64,000 bases of DNA from Liolophura sinensis (Eukaryota > Mollusca > Polyplacophora > Chitonida > Chitonidae), in the NCBI RefSeq assembly GCF_032854445.1, contig NC_088301.1, positions 13,576,281 through 13,640,280 on the forward strand, given 5' to 3'. A program made the position numbers and the translations under genes. Position 1 is the stretch's first letter; every line of letters begins with the position of its first letter. The notes beneath the pieces are model-generated. The model was not told the origin of the DNA. It did no database searches and saw only the letters and a list, made by a program, of their open reading frames with translations. Shown here one piece after another: positions 38,110-50,759 of the stretch.

Positions 38110-38630
38110 CTTACTTCAGTTAAGCCAATGGTACATCAATAAAACTAATCGATGCATGGGACATAACTTTACGCGACGCTGAGCTGACGGAGTTATTGGC
38201 CTTTGTTCGCTTTACGGGTGGTCGAGTTACAATAATTCAGGAAATAAATATATTATTAACCACAGTTGTATGTTCTAGGTCAGATAAGTACGATATAAAA
38301 GCTTTCACCACATCCCTTAATGGACAAAAGTCTACTGATTAATACCACTGCGATACAATGTTCGATTGCAAGTCCAACAGACCAGTACTCCAGGAAATAA
38401 ACATGTGGAGGGGTGGACAGAAAATTTCAAAAGATTTAGTCATCATATTTAGCATCTTATTTACCTCATACAAAGTTATTCTGAGGCTGTTATTAACAAA
38501 CAGTAATTAAACGAGAGATAGCAAACACAGTCAGAGGGTCGCCTACCACAGGTGTTAACCTAGACATAAAACAAAGTCTAGCATAAAAAAAAAGATTGAG
38601 GCGATGAAGGTGACACCGTCAACAATTTAT
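38110..38630. other. Non-coding stretch
   Basis: Nothing recognised on either strand. Confidence 0.5.
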
Positions 38631-38631
38631 T

Positions 38632-38668
38632 AGTTCATTTATTTATTTATTTATGTTTGTTTGTTTGT

Positions 38669-38699
<31 letters not shown>

Positions 38700-38702
38700 T
38701 TC
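38632..38702. repeat. (ATTT)n / (GTTT)n microsatellite
   Basis: Tetranucleotide run, attt with an internal block of gttt. Confidence 0.95.
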
Positions 38703-38709
38703 TGCTTAA

Positions 38710-39195
38710 TTGATGTTTTGATCAATGGGCAGACATTGCCATTAGGCCGTCTACTATATATACCTGGTAAATTCAACGTAAGAGAGTCTTGCCAAAAAAA
38801 TATATGGGTTGGGTAAAGACAGGCATTGCCAATACATTAGGTCGGCTAACATATGTACCTGGTAAATACAACAGAAAAGGAAGCCTAGCAAAAACAAACG
38901 TATGAATTTGTAGAGGGCGTACCTAATATATACAACGTAACCGACACTTTGACCGTATAAACATATGTTGGGGAAAATGGACATTGTCAATTAGCCGGCT
39001 ACCGTATAGAAAACTTAACAGACAGAATAAAATATACATGTTGCATGCTCTTGATAAAGGATACAGCAATCACATATTTAGAGCAAGCCAGTGACAGAAA
39101 TTGAACCCAGAATTCGTTTTGTAATGCTATTTTCCTCCACATATTGACCCTCTCAACGTGTAATCTTCCCACATAACAATCCTCCAATATGAGAG
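38710..39195. other. Region with a few degenerate 60-90 bp repeats
   Basis: Recurring tacctggtaaat-caac and cattgcca-t-aggc words around 38730-39000 suggest an old, decayed repeat. No gene. Confidence 0.45.
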
Positions 39196-39850
39196 TCTTC
39201 CTATATATGATAACCAGAAAACGGCAATCACCCTATATGGTAAGCCGATAAGGGCAACCATCATATATGATAACCCCAAAACGGCAATCATTCTATTTGG
39301 TTACCCCCAAAACGGCAATCAACCTATATGGTTATTCGCCAAAACGGCAGTCATCCTATATGGTAATTCTCCAAAACGGCAATCATCCTATACGGTAACC
39401 CCCCAAACGGCAACCATCCGGTATGGTAATTCTCTAAAAAGGCAATCATCCTTTTATGTAACCCCCAACGGCAATCATCCTATGTGGCAATTCTCCAAAA
39501 CGGTAATCATCCTATACGGTACCTATACGGTACTATATGGTAATTCTCCAAAACGGCAATCATCCTACATAAATGGTAATCCCAAAAACGGCAATCATCC
39601 TATATGGCAACCCCCAACGGCAATCATCCGATATGGTAATTCTCCAAAACGGTCATCATCTTATGTAAATGGCAATCCCCAAAACGGCAATCATACTATA
39701 TGGTAATTCTCCAAGACGGCTCCTATACACATGGTAATCCCCAAAATGGTAATCATCCTATATAAATGGTAATCCCAAAAATGGTAATCTTCCTATTTGG
39801 TTATTTTCCAAAATGGCAATCCTCTTATGTAGATGACAATCCTCCAACAC
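39196..39850. repeat. Minisatellite, units of about 30-34 bp
   Basis: About twenty units on the pattern ccaaaacggcaatcatccta followed by tatggtaattct. acggcaatca starts at 39221, 39281 and onward. The right-hand units near 39720-39840 are more diverged. Confidence 0.93.
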
Positions 39851-39980
39851 GTCGAATCCTTTCTTATGTGTAGTTAATCCAACATGAAACTCTCAGCTGA
39901 ATAATACCACACGCTCAATATTTTACACGTTAATATCTTAGCGAAAAGACTTTGGCTTTGGTGTACATAATTTTCATCGG

Positions 39981-40070
39981 GAAGGTCTGACAGCAATCAG
40001 CGGATAGTCCCCGAGCTCTCCTCGGTTTTCTCCCACCATAATACTGGTATAAGAAATTGAAAGATTTCAT
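39981..40070 (+). mobile_element. Family A SINE fragment (body only)
   Basis: tctcccaccataatactgg and the flanking ctcggtttt / aagaaattgaaa words correspond to the SINE body. The head and the tail core are missing. Confidence 0.6.
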
Positions 40071-40079
40071 TTGTGAATT

Positions 40080-40605
40080 TTAAGCTTTAAAATACACGGT
40101 ATGGTTCCTAACATCGCCTCGTACGTAGATTCTGAGCGGATCTTTAACATTGCTGCCCTATATTCTACTCATATCATGACCGAATACTACCGATATCCTA
40201 TACACATGATATAGGGCTATACAAACTGGTGACCAGTAAATATTTTCGTGGCACAGAATAAAATATACAAGACAAAAATACAAAAATAATTGGCCAACAC
40301 TCTGCCAAAACTCCACAGGCTTAATGTCCTGTCAAACTCAATGTGCAAGGCTACAGAATACATGCTAGGGGAGAACCTGAATAAAACAATACAAACTCAA
40401 GTGCATGTAGGCCTACATCGTACATACGCTATTATAAGGTCCGGCTATATAGGACGAGTGAGTCTCTGTATAAATTCAACTAGAGTTCTTGCACAGTTAT
40501 CACTTTGTATATAGAATCATACTCACAATGTGCTGGCACCAGACCATGTGGGGACCGCTACCGACGCCCGCCTGTTAAACGAAAGGAAAGTGAAAGTAGA
40601 ACATG
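40080..40605. other. Non-coding stretch
   Basis: Nothing recognised. The 74-codon frame at 40290-40514 has no motif. Confidence 0.5.
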
Positions 40606-40608
40606 TTA

Positions 40609-40753
40609 TATTTATTAATTTGATTGGTGTTTTACGTTGTACTCAATAATGTTTCACTTACACGATGGCGGCCAGTTTTATGGTCGGAAGAAACCGGGCA
40701 GAGCCCTGTGAAAACTCACGACCATCCGCAGTTTGCTGTCAGGCTTTCCCATC
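40609..40753 (-). mobile_element. 5'-truncated family A SINE
   Basis: Reverse orientation: tttattaatttgattggtg tail, tttacgttgtactcaataat, then the body to gctgtcaggctttccc. The head is missing. Confidence 0.88.
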
Positions 40754-40759
40754 ATATGA

Positions 40760-41394
40760 CGGGTGATAAACACGTCTTTGCAACGGGTAACAAACGTGCT
40801 TAATGTTTAACTGTAACATACCTGAACCAAAAGCAGATGATCCGTTTTATAATGTTGGTCATATACATTAAAAATTTTAGATCTCTCCATTCAAGCAATA
40901 AAACCATCCAATTTATAACATACATGATTGCATTTATACAATTAACATACGTATTTACAAATTTCATGTGTTTTACAAAATAAATCCATGTATTGATAAA
41001 ACAAACACGTGTATTTAAAAAATACACGGACATGGTAATATGTTGGACATGTCAGATGATACCAGTTACTAGAGCATATAGCAGATGCATGCAAAGAAAT
41101 ATATATACCACCTATTAATGACCCAAAATACTCGGGTAATGCACCTAGGTGCATTTTAGAAATAATAGAAATAAGTAACTTATATGTATATCTTCATGTC
41201 CTGCATACCAGATGCCAATCCAGAGTTCGTCATTCTCTCTTTGGTAAAGAGAACACCGTATAGCAACTTGAAGTCCAAACCTGTGGAATCTGGGCTCCTC
41301 TGTCTTATTGTAACTTGCTTTTAACACTTGTCTATCGGCAACATCGGCACCCAGTACACACTCCACCCAAACTGGAGAGCGCACAATCTTTTCC
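40760..41394. other. Non-coding stretch
   Basis: Nothing recognised. Minus-strand frames at 40800-41033, 40942-41154 and 41145-41384 lack recognisable domains. Confidence 0.5.
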
Positions 41395-41407
41395 TCAAGT
41401 GGGCCTA

Positions 41408-41740
41408 GGGGCCTCCGTGGCTCAGTTGGCTAGCGCAGCGTAATGACCCAAGAGCCTCTCACCAAAGCGATCGCTGTGAGTTCAAGTCCCGTTCATGCTG
41501 GCTTCCTCTCTGGCCGCACGTTGAGAAGGTCGGGAGGGTAGTAGCCTAATGACCCAAGAGCCTCTCACCAATTCGGTCGCTGTGTGCCCAGCTAAGGCTG
41601 GCTTCCTCCCCCGGCCGTACGTGGAGAAGGTCTTGCAGCAACCTGCGGATGATCGTGGGTTTTCCCACCATAATGATGGCCGCTATCAGTCAAATATTCT
41701 TGAGTACGGCGTAAAACACCAATCAAATAAATAAAATAAA
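41408..41740 (+). mobile_element. Family A SINE with a duplicated head segment
   Basis: Starts ggggcctccgtggctcag and ends with the tail core and an (aaat)n tail. The segment from taatgacccaagagcctctc to gagaaggtc occurs twice (about 41441-41531 and 41547-41631). The two copies differ by scattered substitutions. A single flanking duplication, tcaagtgggccta (41395-41407) versus tcaaatgggccta (41741-41753), encloses the whole composite. It therefore appears to have inserted as one unit. Confidence 0.9.
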
Positions 41741-41759
41741 TCAAATGGGCCTATAAAAC

Positions 41760-42980
41760 ATTACAGCATGTAGGGAGAATAAAACCAGAGCAGTGACATA
41801 TAGTGTAATTGTTGACAAGTGGTTTCAGGTAACCGTTGAATCTGGTATATTGTCTACTTACCATGGTTAGGGTTTCATTTTACCTGTTCATGTAAATCCC
41901 TATATAGTAACAGCTTATATATCCCCTAGCACCATGGTATATGTATAGAATTAGGTGAGAGAAAAAAGAGAAAGACGCAGTACGCGCATTAAAACAGCTA
42001 AATATACTCGAAGCTCACCACAGTACGTATTTACAATTTTTTGTTTTTTTATCACTAGCCAATTATTCGTTTGGTACACAAGATTTTATCAGCTTATGCA
42101 AAAGCTTGATCTCCGTCTAATCTCCATCAGTCCTAGTAATCAGAGGTAATTACGATTTCGACTAGCGATATTTCCGGTCTCCTCCAAAAATGCAAAAAAC
42201 TTTTGGAGAAAAGACTTTTACAAACTGATAAACCATAGCAATTAGCGTTCAGGACTGCATAAACCGTTTGTGCAAGTGAGCGTCCAATGACCTGTGGTCA
42301 AGCATTAATGTCAGAGCAATGGGGCAGCGAAAGGTTACACATGCGCAATCCACATGTAATCGGAGACTATTATAACATCTGTTGTATTAGTCCCAGTTGC
42401 AACTGCGTACAAGATTTGCCTCCGAACTGAAGAGTATATGGGCACCGTTTGGATAACACCGCAACACATACAGTATAGATTGTTCATACACTATGAAGTT
42501 CTGCACTGTTATTTTGCACCTAGTTAAAATATATAAGAATTTTGTTTGGTTTGGGTAGAACTGGGAACTTTTTGTTCGTTGATACTACACATCTCCTGGG
42601 AGCTACCGAGGTGAAAAAGTGCTGTGATTTCATTTCCTGCAACAAAGACTCAAAAAATGATAGTTATGCTAGGTTGATTCTTTTGTATAGAAAAGTGTTA
42701 GCTGCATGGGGAGGTATCGAATGGCATAGCACGAAAGTTAAGGCATATATATTTTTGGAGCTGAATTTACTACATAAATAGTAAGGAAAATTCACGCATG
42801 TTCCGTCCTGTCGCGCTCCCGTATTTACCGGAAGTTGCGGGACCGGCATAGCAGTTTACACATGGTAAAATGCGTCGTGTGGTTTAAATAAACTATTGAC
42901 TCCTTTGCCTGTCGAAATAAAAAGCTTCACAAGATTTAAACGAAAATAAATAATTCCTAAATGGAGATAGCATTTACATT
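41760..42980. other. Non-coding stretch
   Basis: No supported gene. A small hairpin (ctccaaaa ... ttttggag, about 42182-42208) is the only local structure noted. Confidence 0.5.
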
Positions 42981-42983
42981 TAC

Positions 42984-43038
42984 AGTGTACGGCGTAAAAC
43001 ACCAGTCAAATAAATAAACAAATAAATAAATAAATAAG
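42984..43038 (+). mobile_element. Family A SINE tail fragment
   Basis: gtacggcgtaaaacaccagt followed by caaataaataaacaaataaa-type repeats. This is only the last 50-odd bases of the element. Confidence 0.8.
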
Positions 43039-43039
43039 A

Positions 43040-43895
43040 TTAATGAATCAGAAATATTAGCAGTAAAATCTGACGAATAAATGAGCAGTACTGCCTCTCC
43101 TAACTGCACATGTACGTGAACAGCATAGGACTATATTACAAAGTACTAGTAAATACAGGTGCTGTTTCAGATCTAGTTCCATCCAAAAATACACAAAATC
43201 ACCCTATAAGGCCATATTTATAGCTGGATTCACAAGATCCACGACCAAGCTCTTCCACAGGAAGTTAAAACATTTTGGGAAAGATACTGTTTAGCTAACA
43301 GAAAATACGCCGATGTACAATGCATGAGGATACTAAACAACTAAAAAAAATAAAAGACATTTTAAAAAAGTCCAATGCATTATAAACATGTTTAAACCTT
43401 TCAAATCTATGTTTTGGGTCAATGTCTTACATTGTTTAGTACCCATGTGTGATTTCTCGACTCTACACTACAATCCCTCATCACATTTCATAAATGTCAG
43501 AGTTCACAAAGGACAATGGCCGACAGAGTCAAACTAGAGCAACGACGACAGTGTGATTGTTGGAAAATGGTCAAAAGTACATATGAAATATGGCCTGTTG
43601 CCAGTTTTGCCCGTATGTCAATCCATAAAACCCCCTAGCACTATGGCCTAAGCATAGTTAGGTAAAACAAAGTGCCATGAAATTAACTACAATTTATTAT
43701 GGACGCAAAAAATTGGTCTATATTTACTCAAAATGCTGTGGGGCAAGACCTCGGCCATTTTTAGTTCGAAGCTCTATTCAGATTATCACTCTTGGCATGT
43801 TAGAAGATTTACAGGTCTGCTCAAATTTCTGATCAATGACCTCTACGTAAAATTTGTCAAGGCGATTAATCAAACCATACTCATGTAGGTTCGAT
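43040..43895. other. Non-coding stretch
   Basis: Nothing recognised. Confidence 0.5.
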
Positions 43896-43896
43896 A

Positions 43897-43961
43897 ATTT
43901 ATTTATTTGATTGGTGTTTTACGAAATACTCAAAAATGTTTCATTTATACCACGGTGGCCA
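43897..43961 (-). mobile_element. Family A SINE tail fragment
   Basis: atttatttatttgattggtg then ttttacgaaatactcaaaaa and the start of the body (ccacggtggcc). It ends abruptly, a strong 5' truncation. Confidence 0.82.
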
Positions 43962-43964
43962 CAT

Positions 43965-44430
43965 GTAGTTATCCTAATGGGTATTAACTACCCTCCCCTA
44001 TTAGCAGGCCTTTACACATTCACATATGAATACGACTACATGCAGAATATGTTGAAAATGTTGAAAAAATGAAAAAGACCTCTCTTTTACATTCACCAGG
44101 CGTTATACAGCGAAAAAATGTATCCCAGTTCACTGGAATAAAAGGAGACTACTGCTTACCCAGATAGCACATCTTACTTGGATTTGTATATTTATAAAAA
44201 CGATATAAAATTTATAAAAAGAGTTTCCCCTCGCGTCGATTATTTGACAAGAGAGATTATTTTAATTTCGATATTATTAGCTATACATGTATGGATGGCA
44301 ATATCCTTGAAACTTCAGCATATACATATCTCCCCTCATTACACACGTTAGAGAACGATTTAATTAATTTAATTTAAATAAATTAATAAGCACAACGTAA
44401 AACCTCAAGCATACATACATACACACATAC
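43965..44430. other. Non-coding stretch
   Basis: AT-rich. Contains a small A/T palindrome (ttaatttaatttaaataaattaa region near 44365). No gene. Confidence 0.5.
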
Positions 44431-44437
44431 ATGCAAA

Positions 44438-44690
44438 GGGGCCACCGTGAGCTAGTGGGTGAGCAGGCCAGCACGGCGCAATGACCCAGGAGCATCCCAC
44501 CAATGTGGTCGCTGTGAGTTCAAGTCCAGCTCAAACTGGTTTCCTGTTCGGCCATACGTGGGAAGCTGCAGATGGTCGTGGGTTTCCTCCGGGATCTACC
44601 CGGTTTCCTCCCTCCATAATACTGGCCTCCGTCAGATAAGAGAAATATTCTTGACTAAAGCGTAAAACAACAATTAAACCAATAAATAAT
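44438..44690 (+). mobile_element. Family A SINE, near full length, diverged
   Basis: Head ggggccaccgtgagctagtg, box B gagttcaagtcc, body cgtgggtttcctccgg, tail gcgtaaaacaacaatt. There is a short internal deletion in the gtgggaag...ctgcag region. acatacatgc before and acatacatat after may be the flanking duplication. Confidence 0.88.
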
Positions 44691-44699
44691 TAAATTACA

Positions 44700-45040
44700 T
44701 ACATATGCTAGAGCGTTTACTAACACTCAATCTGCGTCATAAAACATTGCTCTTGAAACTTCTAAGCCAAGGATTAATTATCAATCGCCTTCATTAAAAG
44801 TCAAAAGTTTCCATTACATACCAGCCATTAATTACTACATAGCCTATAATCATAGTGCGGAAGATCTACAGCGCTAAGTATTGTGAGTATGTATCTAATT
44901 CCGCCTACCCCGGGGCTATAGGGGCTGTATAAGCACGGCGCAGTCTAGTATGACCGCTGTGTTTATATGAACAGTTGTAATAACAGCTTAACTTGCTTCT
45001 TTTCATAATATTTTGTATAATACCAAGATGAACATTTAAT
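44700..45040. other. Non-coding spacer
   Basis: Nothing recognised. Confidence 0.5.
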
Positions 45041-45045
45041 GTTTA

Positions 45046-45192
45046 ATTTATTTATTTGTTTGGTGTTTTACGCCGTACTTAAGAATATTTCACTTATACG
45101 ATGCCGACCTGCATTATTGTGGGAGAAAACCGGCCAAAGCCCCACAGGAAACCCACGACCATTCGCAGGTTGCTCACAGACTTTTCCACATA
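45046..45192 (-). mobile_element. 5'-truncated family A SINE
   Basis: tttatttatttgtttggtg tail, ttacgccgtacttaagaata, and body to ggttgctcacagacttttcc. The head is missing. Confidence 0.9.
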
Positions 45193-45199
45193 CCGTTCA

Positions 45200-46000
45200 A
45201 TGTTAAACGTGAAGTGTTCTGGACTACGTACTGTATTTGACGCATCAGCATTTACACAGGTATGTCTTTCCGACATCATTGGAAACTGCTGGCTGCTTCT
45301 GCTTTCAGGTAACTAAATTCCGTTACAATTAGGCCTATATATTTTTAACAGATTGTGACGCTAATTTATTTAATGAAGCTGGTCTTTAGGAATTTGACTG
45401 GATATTGTCATACCGGTTGACAACCTGAAATGTGTTTTGGATACTTCGGCTACTCTTTAAAGCGTTTTCAGAGAGCAGGCATAAAATGTTAATTTTGGAA
45501 CCAGTCTCTTCAAGGAACCGAAACGTTTCTACACCGTTCATGTATCTAAGGAACTCCCAAATGACGTGTCCAAAGCTCTATACCTTGTCTACATGGATAA
45601 ATTCTCCTAAATCAGAATTGCTTCGCTTGTTACCATGACACTACCAGGACATGGGGGAACCGGTGAAATATTGCCCGGCTGTTAACAACACATCGCTATC
45701 CCGCTAAGAGAATTCTGTGTAGTAGATATCATATCTTGAATATAATCCGTACACGCGTTTAGGTCCAGCCGTTTACCTATCAGATCTAATGTAGCCACAA
45801 CTTCCTGACGCTGTCCGCTGAAGCCATCGCATCGATTAGCAATATACCTAAATCTGTTATATGGTACATATACTCCGTGTAGTGTAGGATTACTTACGTC
45901 CTGTGTATTTTATGATGCACGGTGTCAACTGGTGTACATATCACAGGTTCCAAACCAAACATATCACGGGTAGTAAGTTTCTCATATTTTATAATGGGTA
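45200..46000. other. Non-coding stretch
   Basis: Nothing recognised. The 68-codon frame at 45432-45638 has no motif. Confidence 0.5.
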
Positions 46001-46004
46001 TACG

Positions 46005-46250
46005 GTATAACAATGAATACTGTATAGCAGTGAGTTCGCGGCATGACAGTGAATATCCGCATAACAGCGAGGACAACATGGCACTGAGTCTGGTTTAACA
46101 TTGAATACGGTATAGTGAGTACTGCATAACAGTGAGTATATACGGTGAGTATATACGGTAGGGCGGTGAGTTTGCGGTCTATGACAGTGAGTTCGCGGTA
46201 TATGACAGAGAATTCACGGTATAGCAATTAATATGGGAGGCTAGTGAGTA
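46005..46250. repeat. Short tandem repeat, unit about 16-22 bp (acagtgagt...cggtat)
   Basis: Imperfect units such as gcagtgagttcgcggcatga, acagtgagtatatacggt and acagtgagttcgcggtatat. A second, more diverged block of similar words lies at 46729-46840. Confidence 0.82.
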
Positions 46251-46728
46251 TGGTACAATATAAAAAGACTTGTCCCGTAGATTGTGCAAATAGAACAGCG
46301 ACGACAATGTGATAGTTGGCAAATGCTCACACGTAACCGGTGAAGTTTGCCTCTTATCAGCTTACCTCAGTTAGGGTTATATGCTATAACTGTTCATCTA
46401 TATGCATACATAGTTACACCCCCTTAACACAATGGCTTAAAGGATACATGAATGGGTACATAAAATAGAGGGATTATTAAGAAATATAAAATCAATTTTT
46501 TGCATTATCTTTCTTCATTTTCCTTAAACCCGTACTCTTCGTTTTTTTTTACATCAGTGGTTAGAAATATTCGGAAATGACGTCATCGATGAACATACGG
46601 GGAACGCCTGACCAGCTTAGTACCTCCAGTTCAGGCTCAACGGCCTAGAATCCCGCAAGATGCTGTTTCCTCGTCATATTTAAAACACAAACACATTAAA
46701 ACAAGACAAAGGAATGAATACGAAAGAA

Positions 46729-46840
46729 CAGTAAGTACGGTATGACTGTGAGAATGGAACATCAGTGAGCATATACGCGGAATAAATGAGAGCACAATAT
46801 AACGGCGAATACAATAGAACAGTGGATACGGTATACACTT
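46729..46840. repeat. Diverged block of the 46.0-kb short repeat
   Basis: Words such as acagtaagtacggtatgac, catcagtgagcatatacg and aacagtggatacggtata relate it to 46005-46250. Confidence 0.6.
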
Positions 46841-46849
46841 TAGAAGTTT

Positions 46850-48825
46850 TAACACTAACTTGCGCCAAAATAGGACTTGATCTGTGGCATGCATTTTGCG
46901 GCTTGTTAATGATATTGGATGACTTCGTCACGCACTGTGCTTTGAAAGTTTCTCTCAATCTAATCCATAAATCGCATCAAATATACATATTCCGTATAAT
47001 TAATCAAAACCGTGTCTACATCATCTCACTGTAATACACAATTGTGTCAATTAGTCTTTTACACAAAATTCCATTCCATTCTGAAATAAACTTTAAAATC
47101 TAGTCACAATGCTTTTTTTGTACTGGAAGCTGAAATTTGATCCTAACTGTATGAAGATAACATTGATGACGTGGTAAAAATTTTATTTCCATAAGGTCCA
47201 AAAATAACCTCTAAAATCTTAATAAAATGTTTGCCTTTAGTCGGAAATGTGTTTGTAGAATTGGCCCTTCAACTCGAACGCTAGAAGTACGACGTTGAGC
47301 CACCCGTAGGCTGGTCACAAAAGCTTTCAGTGTACATTCTCTTGCATTTAATTAGACGGACTGATAACAATTAAACAGTAATTAACACGACCAGGTTAGC
47401 TGATGGCGGTCACTGCATGCTTTATGTGTGACGTGTAGTGTTACCACTTCATTAGCCAGATTCTTTAATCGTCAACACATGGTTACGTGTTACTTGTTGA
47501 TATTAATTACGGTCCTGGTGAATTTCAATTCATTAGTTTGGTATGGGCAAGTAAGAGGAGAATCTTGAAGTAGCTTAGCTACAGTCTGAATTCTGTGACC
47601 ATCGCACTTTTGTTACACATCAAACCAGTAGTGCCAAAGAACGCTCAAAGACCACACAATCCGATCAATGTTGGTATACGTAAATTTTAGGAGAGGGTTA
47701 AAAAAAATCCTTTCGGACAGTACTTTTTTTTCAAGAAAAATACAAATCACAGCTGTTTAAAATTTGGCAGCGAAATTCTCGCGGATGTTTTCTAGTACGG
47801 TTTTGAAGGTCTTCTAGATCACTTAGTTTGGCGGCCATATTGGATTTCGACTTTAAAAACCTTCTTTTCAAGAACCAATGGACGGATCCTGCTAAAATTT
47901 GATGTGCATGTAGAGCAATACTAGTTACACACAGCTAACCATTGGTCGAATTTATGACGTCAAATTTTTTTTAATTTAATACAAGTTTGATCTATTCCAG
48001 TGTAATTCCGGCCATTAATTCCGGATCTGCTCTGTTTTTTTGTCTATGTTGGTAACTTTTTGATACATAGTAAACAGAAAAAATAATTTTATATTTAGAT
48101 TGAAATTAAATCATACTACTACAGCCATCATCAGAAAATGTTGTATGATGTTATGACGGGTTTTAAATTGTAAACGAAATTGTTTATTACTATCCGTCCA
48201 AGCCTCAATTGAGTAATACTTGAATTAATAATGGAAATGCTGAAAAATTCTGTTGAATATAATGGGAACATGATATCAGTGTACTGGACAGAATTTATTA
48301 TAAGTAGTAGTCAGGAAATGCCTGATAATCAATAATGACAAGGGTATACATGAAGCGTGCTTATACTGATATGACTGCAAGTGTTGTCTTCCATACATCT
48401 CTCACTATAGACTTCGTCCGTGGAATAACATGAGAGTGCATAGGCCTATACTATAGCAAGGCGTGACGTGGAGGCTATACACACCTACCATAAATCAGCT
48501 AATGGTTTTAGCTATGTTGATACGTATCTCACTATAACATGTTGTCCATTTAATGCATAGTAAAGGCTATGCAGGACATCATCTTCCGCGTAGTGTGATT
48601 GTGAAGTTGTGAAGAGATTTTTTTATAGTGGGTATAAGGTATCTGTTTTAGAGACTGTTTATTGCTATACTGATGAACACTGCACGGCATCACTTTTTAC
48701 AGATTTACAAACCAAGGTTAGTGTTTAGCAGGGTTGAAATGAATTAGGTTACAGTATGTTATAGCATAGGGTGGGAAAAGCGACACTGTAGATGTCGGCA
48801 TATAATGATCAGACATTTAGCGTAT
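46850..48825. other. Non-coding stretch
   Basis: No supported gene, RNA or recognised repeat over about 2 kb. Confidence 0.5.
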
Positions 48826-48832
48826 ATATAAT

Positions 48833-49047
48833 GGCGCTCAGTTGGTTGGCGCTCTAGAACAGTCTAGTGACCAGGAGCCTCTCACCAATACAATCGCTGT
48901 GTTTGAAGGTCTTCCAGCAACCTGCGGATGATCGTGGGTTTTCACCGGGCTCTGCCCGGTTTCCTCCCAGCATAATCCTGGTCGCCGTCGTATAAGTGAA
49001 ATATTCTTGAGTACGGCGTAAAAAACCCATCAAATAAATCAAATATA
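48833..49047 (+). mobile_element. Family A SINE with an internal deletion
   Basis: Head (gctcagttggttggcgc), body and tail core gagtacggcgtaaaaaaccc are present. About 50 bp from box B through the ctggcttcctctccggccg segment is missing: cgctgtg joins directly to tttgaaggtcttcc. The extreme 5' end is also lost. Confidence 0.9.
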
Positions 49048-49179
49048 TACTCGTTTAAGTTATAGCACCAGATTTGAACATATCTACAAGAGATATACGC
49101 TTGATACGGTCAACGGGTCCGTTTAGTATCCAACCACGAGCTTTCTTATTTATTATAAACCTGAATGGGTATGACTCAT

Positions 49180-49396
49180 TTACTTATTTTATTTATTTGT
49201 TTGATTGGTGTAATACGCGATACTCAAGAATATTTCCCTTATACGACGGCAGCCAGCATTATGGTGTGGGGAAACTGAGCAGAGTTCGAGGAAACCAACG
49301 ACCATCCGCAGGTTGTTCACATATCTTCCCACATACGGCCGAAGAGGAAGGCAGCATGGCATGGACTTCAACTCACCGCGATCGCATTAGTGAGAG
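49180..49396 (-). mobile_element. Family A SINE, slightly 5' truncated
   Basis: Reverse orientation, from the tttatttgtttgattggtg tail to ccgcgatcgcattagtgaga. The final tRNA-like head part is missing. Scattered substitutions make it an older-looking copy. Confidence 0.88.
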
Positions 49397-49577
49397 TCAT
49401 GGACGGATATGACATATGATTGGTGAACACTGAAAGTTCCAAAGTGCTGACAATTCTGTTGGCCTTTAGAGTACCATGTGGACAAGAAGAGTGCAATCTT
49501 TCAAACGAAACACATGCGGCGGTATTAAACTTAGTCCATAGTGGAAAGGACGCACGCACACTTTCGGCCTGTTTGAT

Positions 49578-49846
49578 TTATTTATTTATTTATTTCATTG
49601 GAGTTTTACGCCGTACTCAAGAATATTTCACTTATACGATGGCGGCCAGCAATATGGTGGGAGTACACCTGGCAGAGCCCGGGGGAAACCCACGAGCATA
49701 CGCAGGTTGCTGCAAAACTTTCCCACGTACGGCCGGAGAGGCAGCCAGCATGAGTTGGACTTGAACCCACAGCGACCGAAGTGGTCAGAGGCTCCTGAGT
49801 CATTACGCTGCGCTAGCGCGCTAAGCAAATGAGCCACGGAGGCCCC
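49578..49846 (-). mobile_element. Family A SINE, full length with perfect target-site duplication
   Basis: Ends at the right with gagccacggaggcccc, the reverse complement of the family head. It is flanked by identical 14-bp copies of tcggcctgtttgat (49564-49577 and 49847-49860). It lies about 180 bp from the 49180-49396 copy, in the same orientation. Confidence 0.96.
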
Positions 49847-49860
49847 TCGGCCTGTTTGAT

Positions 49861-50750
49861 GTTCAGGTGATAATTAAACACGGATAAGATACAAGCGTTT
49901 GTTGAAGGAAGTCAGATTAGAATTGTTTGCCAACAGGCCAACTTTTAATACACAGATACAGCCTTCGTTGTATAAAGCAATGATGGTATCTAGTAAACCA
50001 TGTATTGCAATAAATCACCGTCCATGCATGGTTGATAAGTTGTACGTACATGTAGAACACTAGATTTGACAATCCTAGCTGAGGTAAAATGACGACAAGC
50101 CGGATTTTATGGGTGACATGTGTGACCATTTGCCAAATGTCACTCTGTCGTCCTTGCACTGGTTTCACTCTTTGTGTTACAGTCTTTCATACACTGCACA
50201 GCCTTTAGCTTACTAAAAGGAGCATGAAAAGGCCTTTAGTTTTAACAGTGAACATATAGAAAGCAAATCTGCCCGGTATGTGATTTCCGTGATGTACTGG
50301 ATGTGTCTGCTAATGGTAGAACAGACGTCCCCAGTCAACTACCACTAAATGTAGCACAGGCGAGTTAATGGGGATGGTCTAGCTGGCGGACAGGATGTTC
50401 GCACCATCATACAACCACGACCGGCCTTACTCTTTACATCCCCATGAGATACACAATACCTTCATGATCATAATCATAGAAAGGCGCTATACAATGGCTC
50501 AGTGGTTCAGACACATAAGACAGCATCTTCCCACCCGCGCAAAGCTGGTGAACTACTGTATATGCTCTATACAACTTAATCGTTCCTTTGTAGTGTATTG
50601 ATAACGATAAAGTACGTTATTGTCAATGTCTTCCCATAAGAAAAACCCAACGTGGGGTCAAACTTAATCCCAAACCTGGACTGAAGACTAAAACAAAATG
50701 CTATCCTGTATATTTAAGACTATGTAGGTTCAGAAGCGCGCCATAAGCGA
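49861..50750. other. Non-coding stretch
   Basis: Nothing recognised. The 83-codon minus frame at 49917-50168 has no motif. Confidence 0.5.
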
Positions 50751-50759
50751 GCAAATTTG

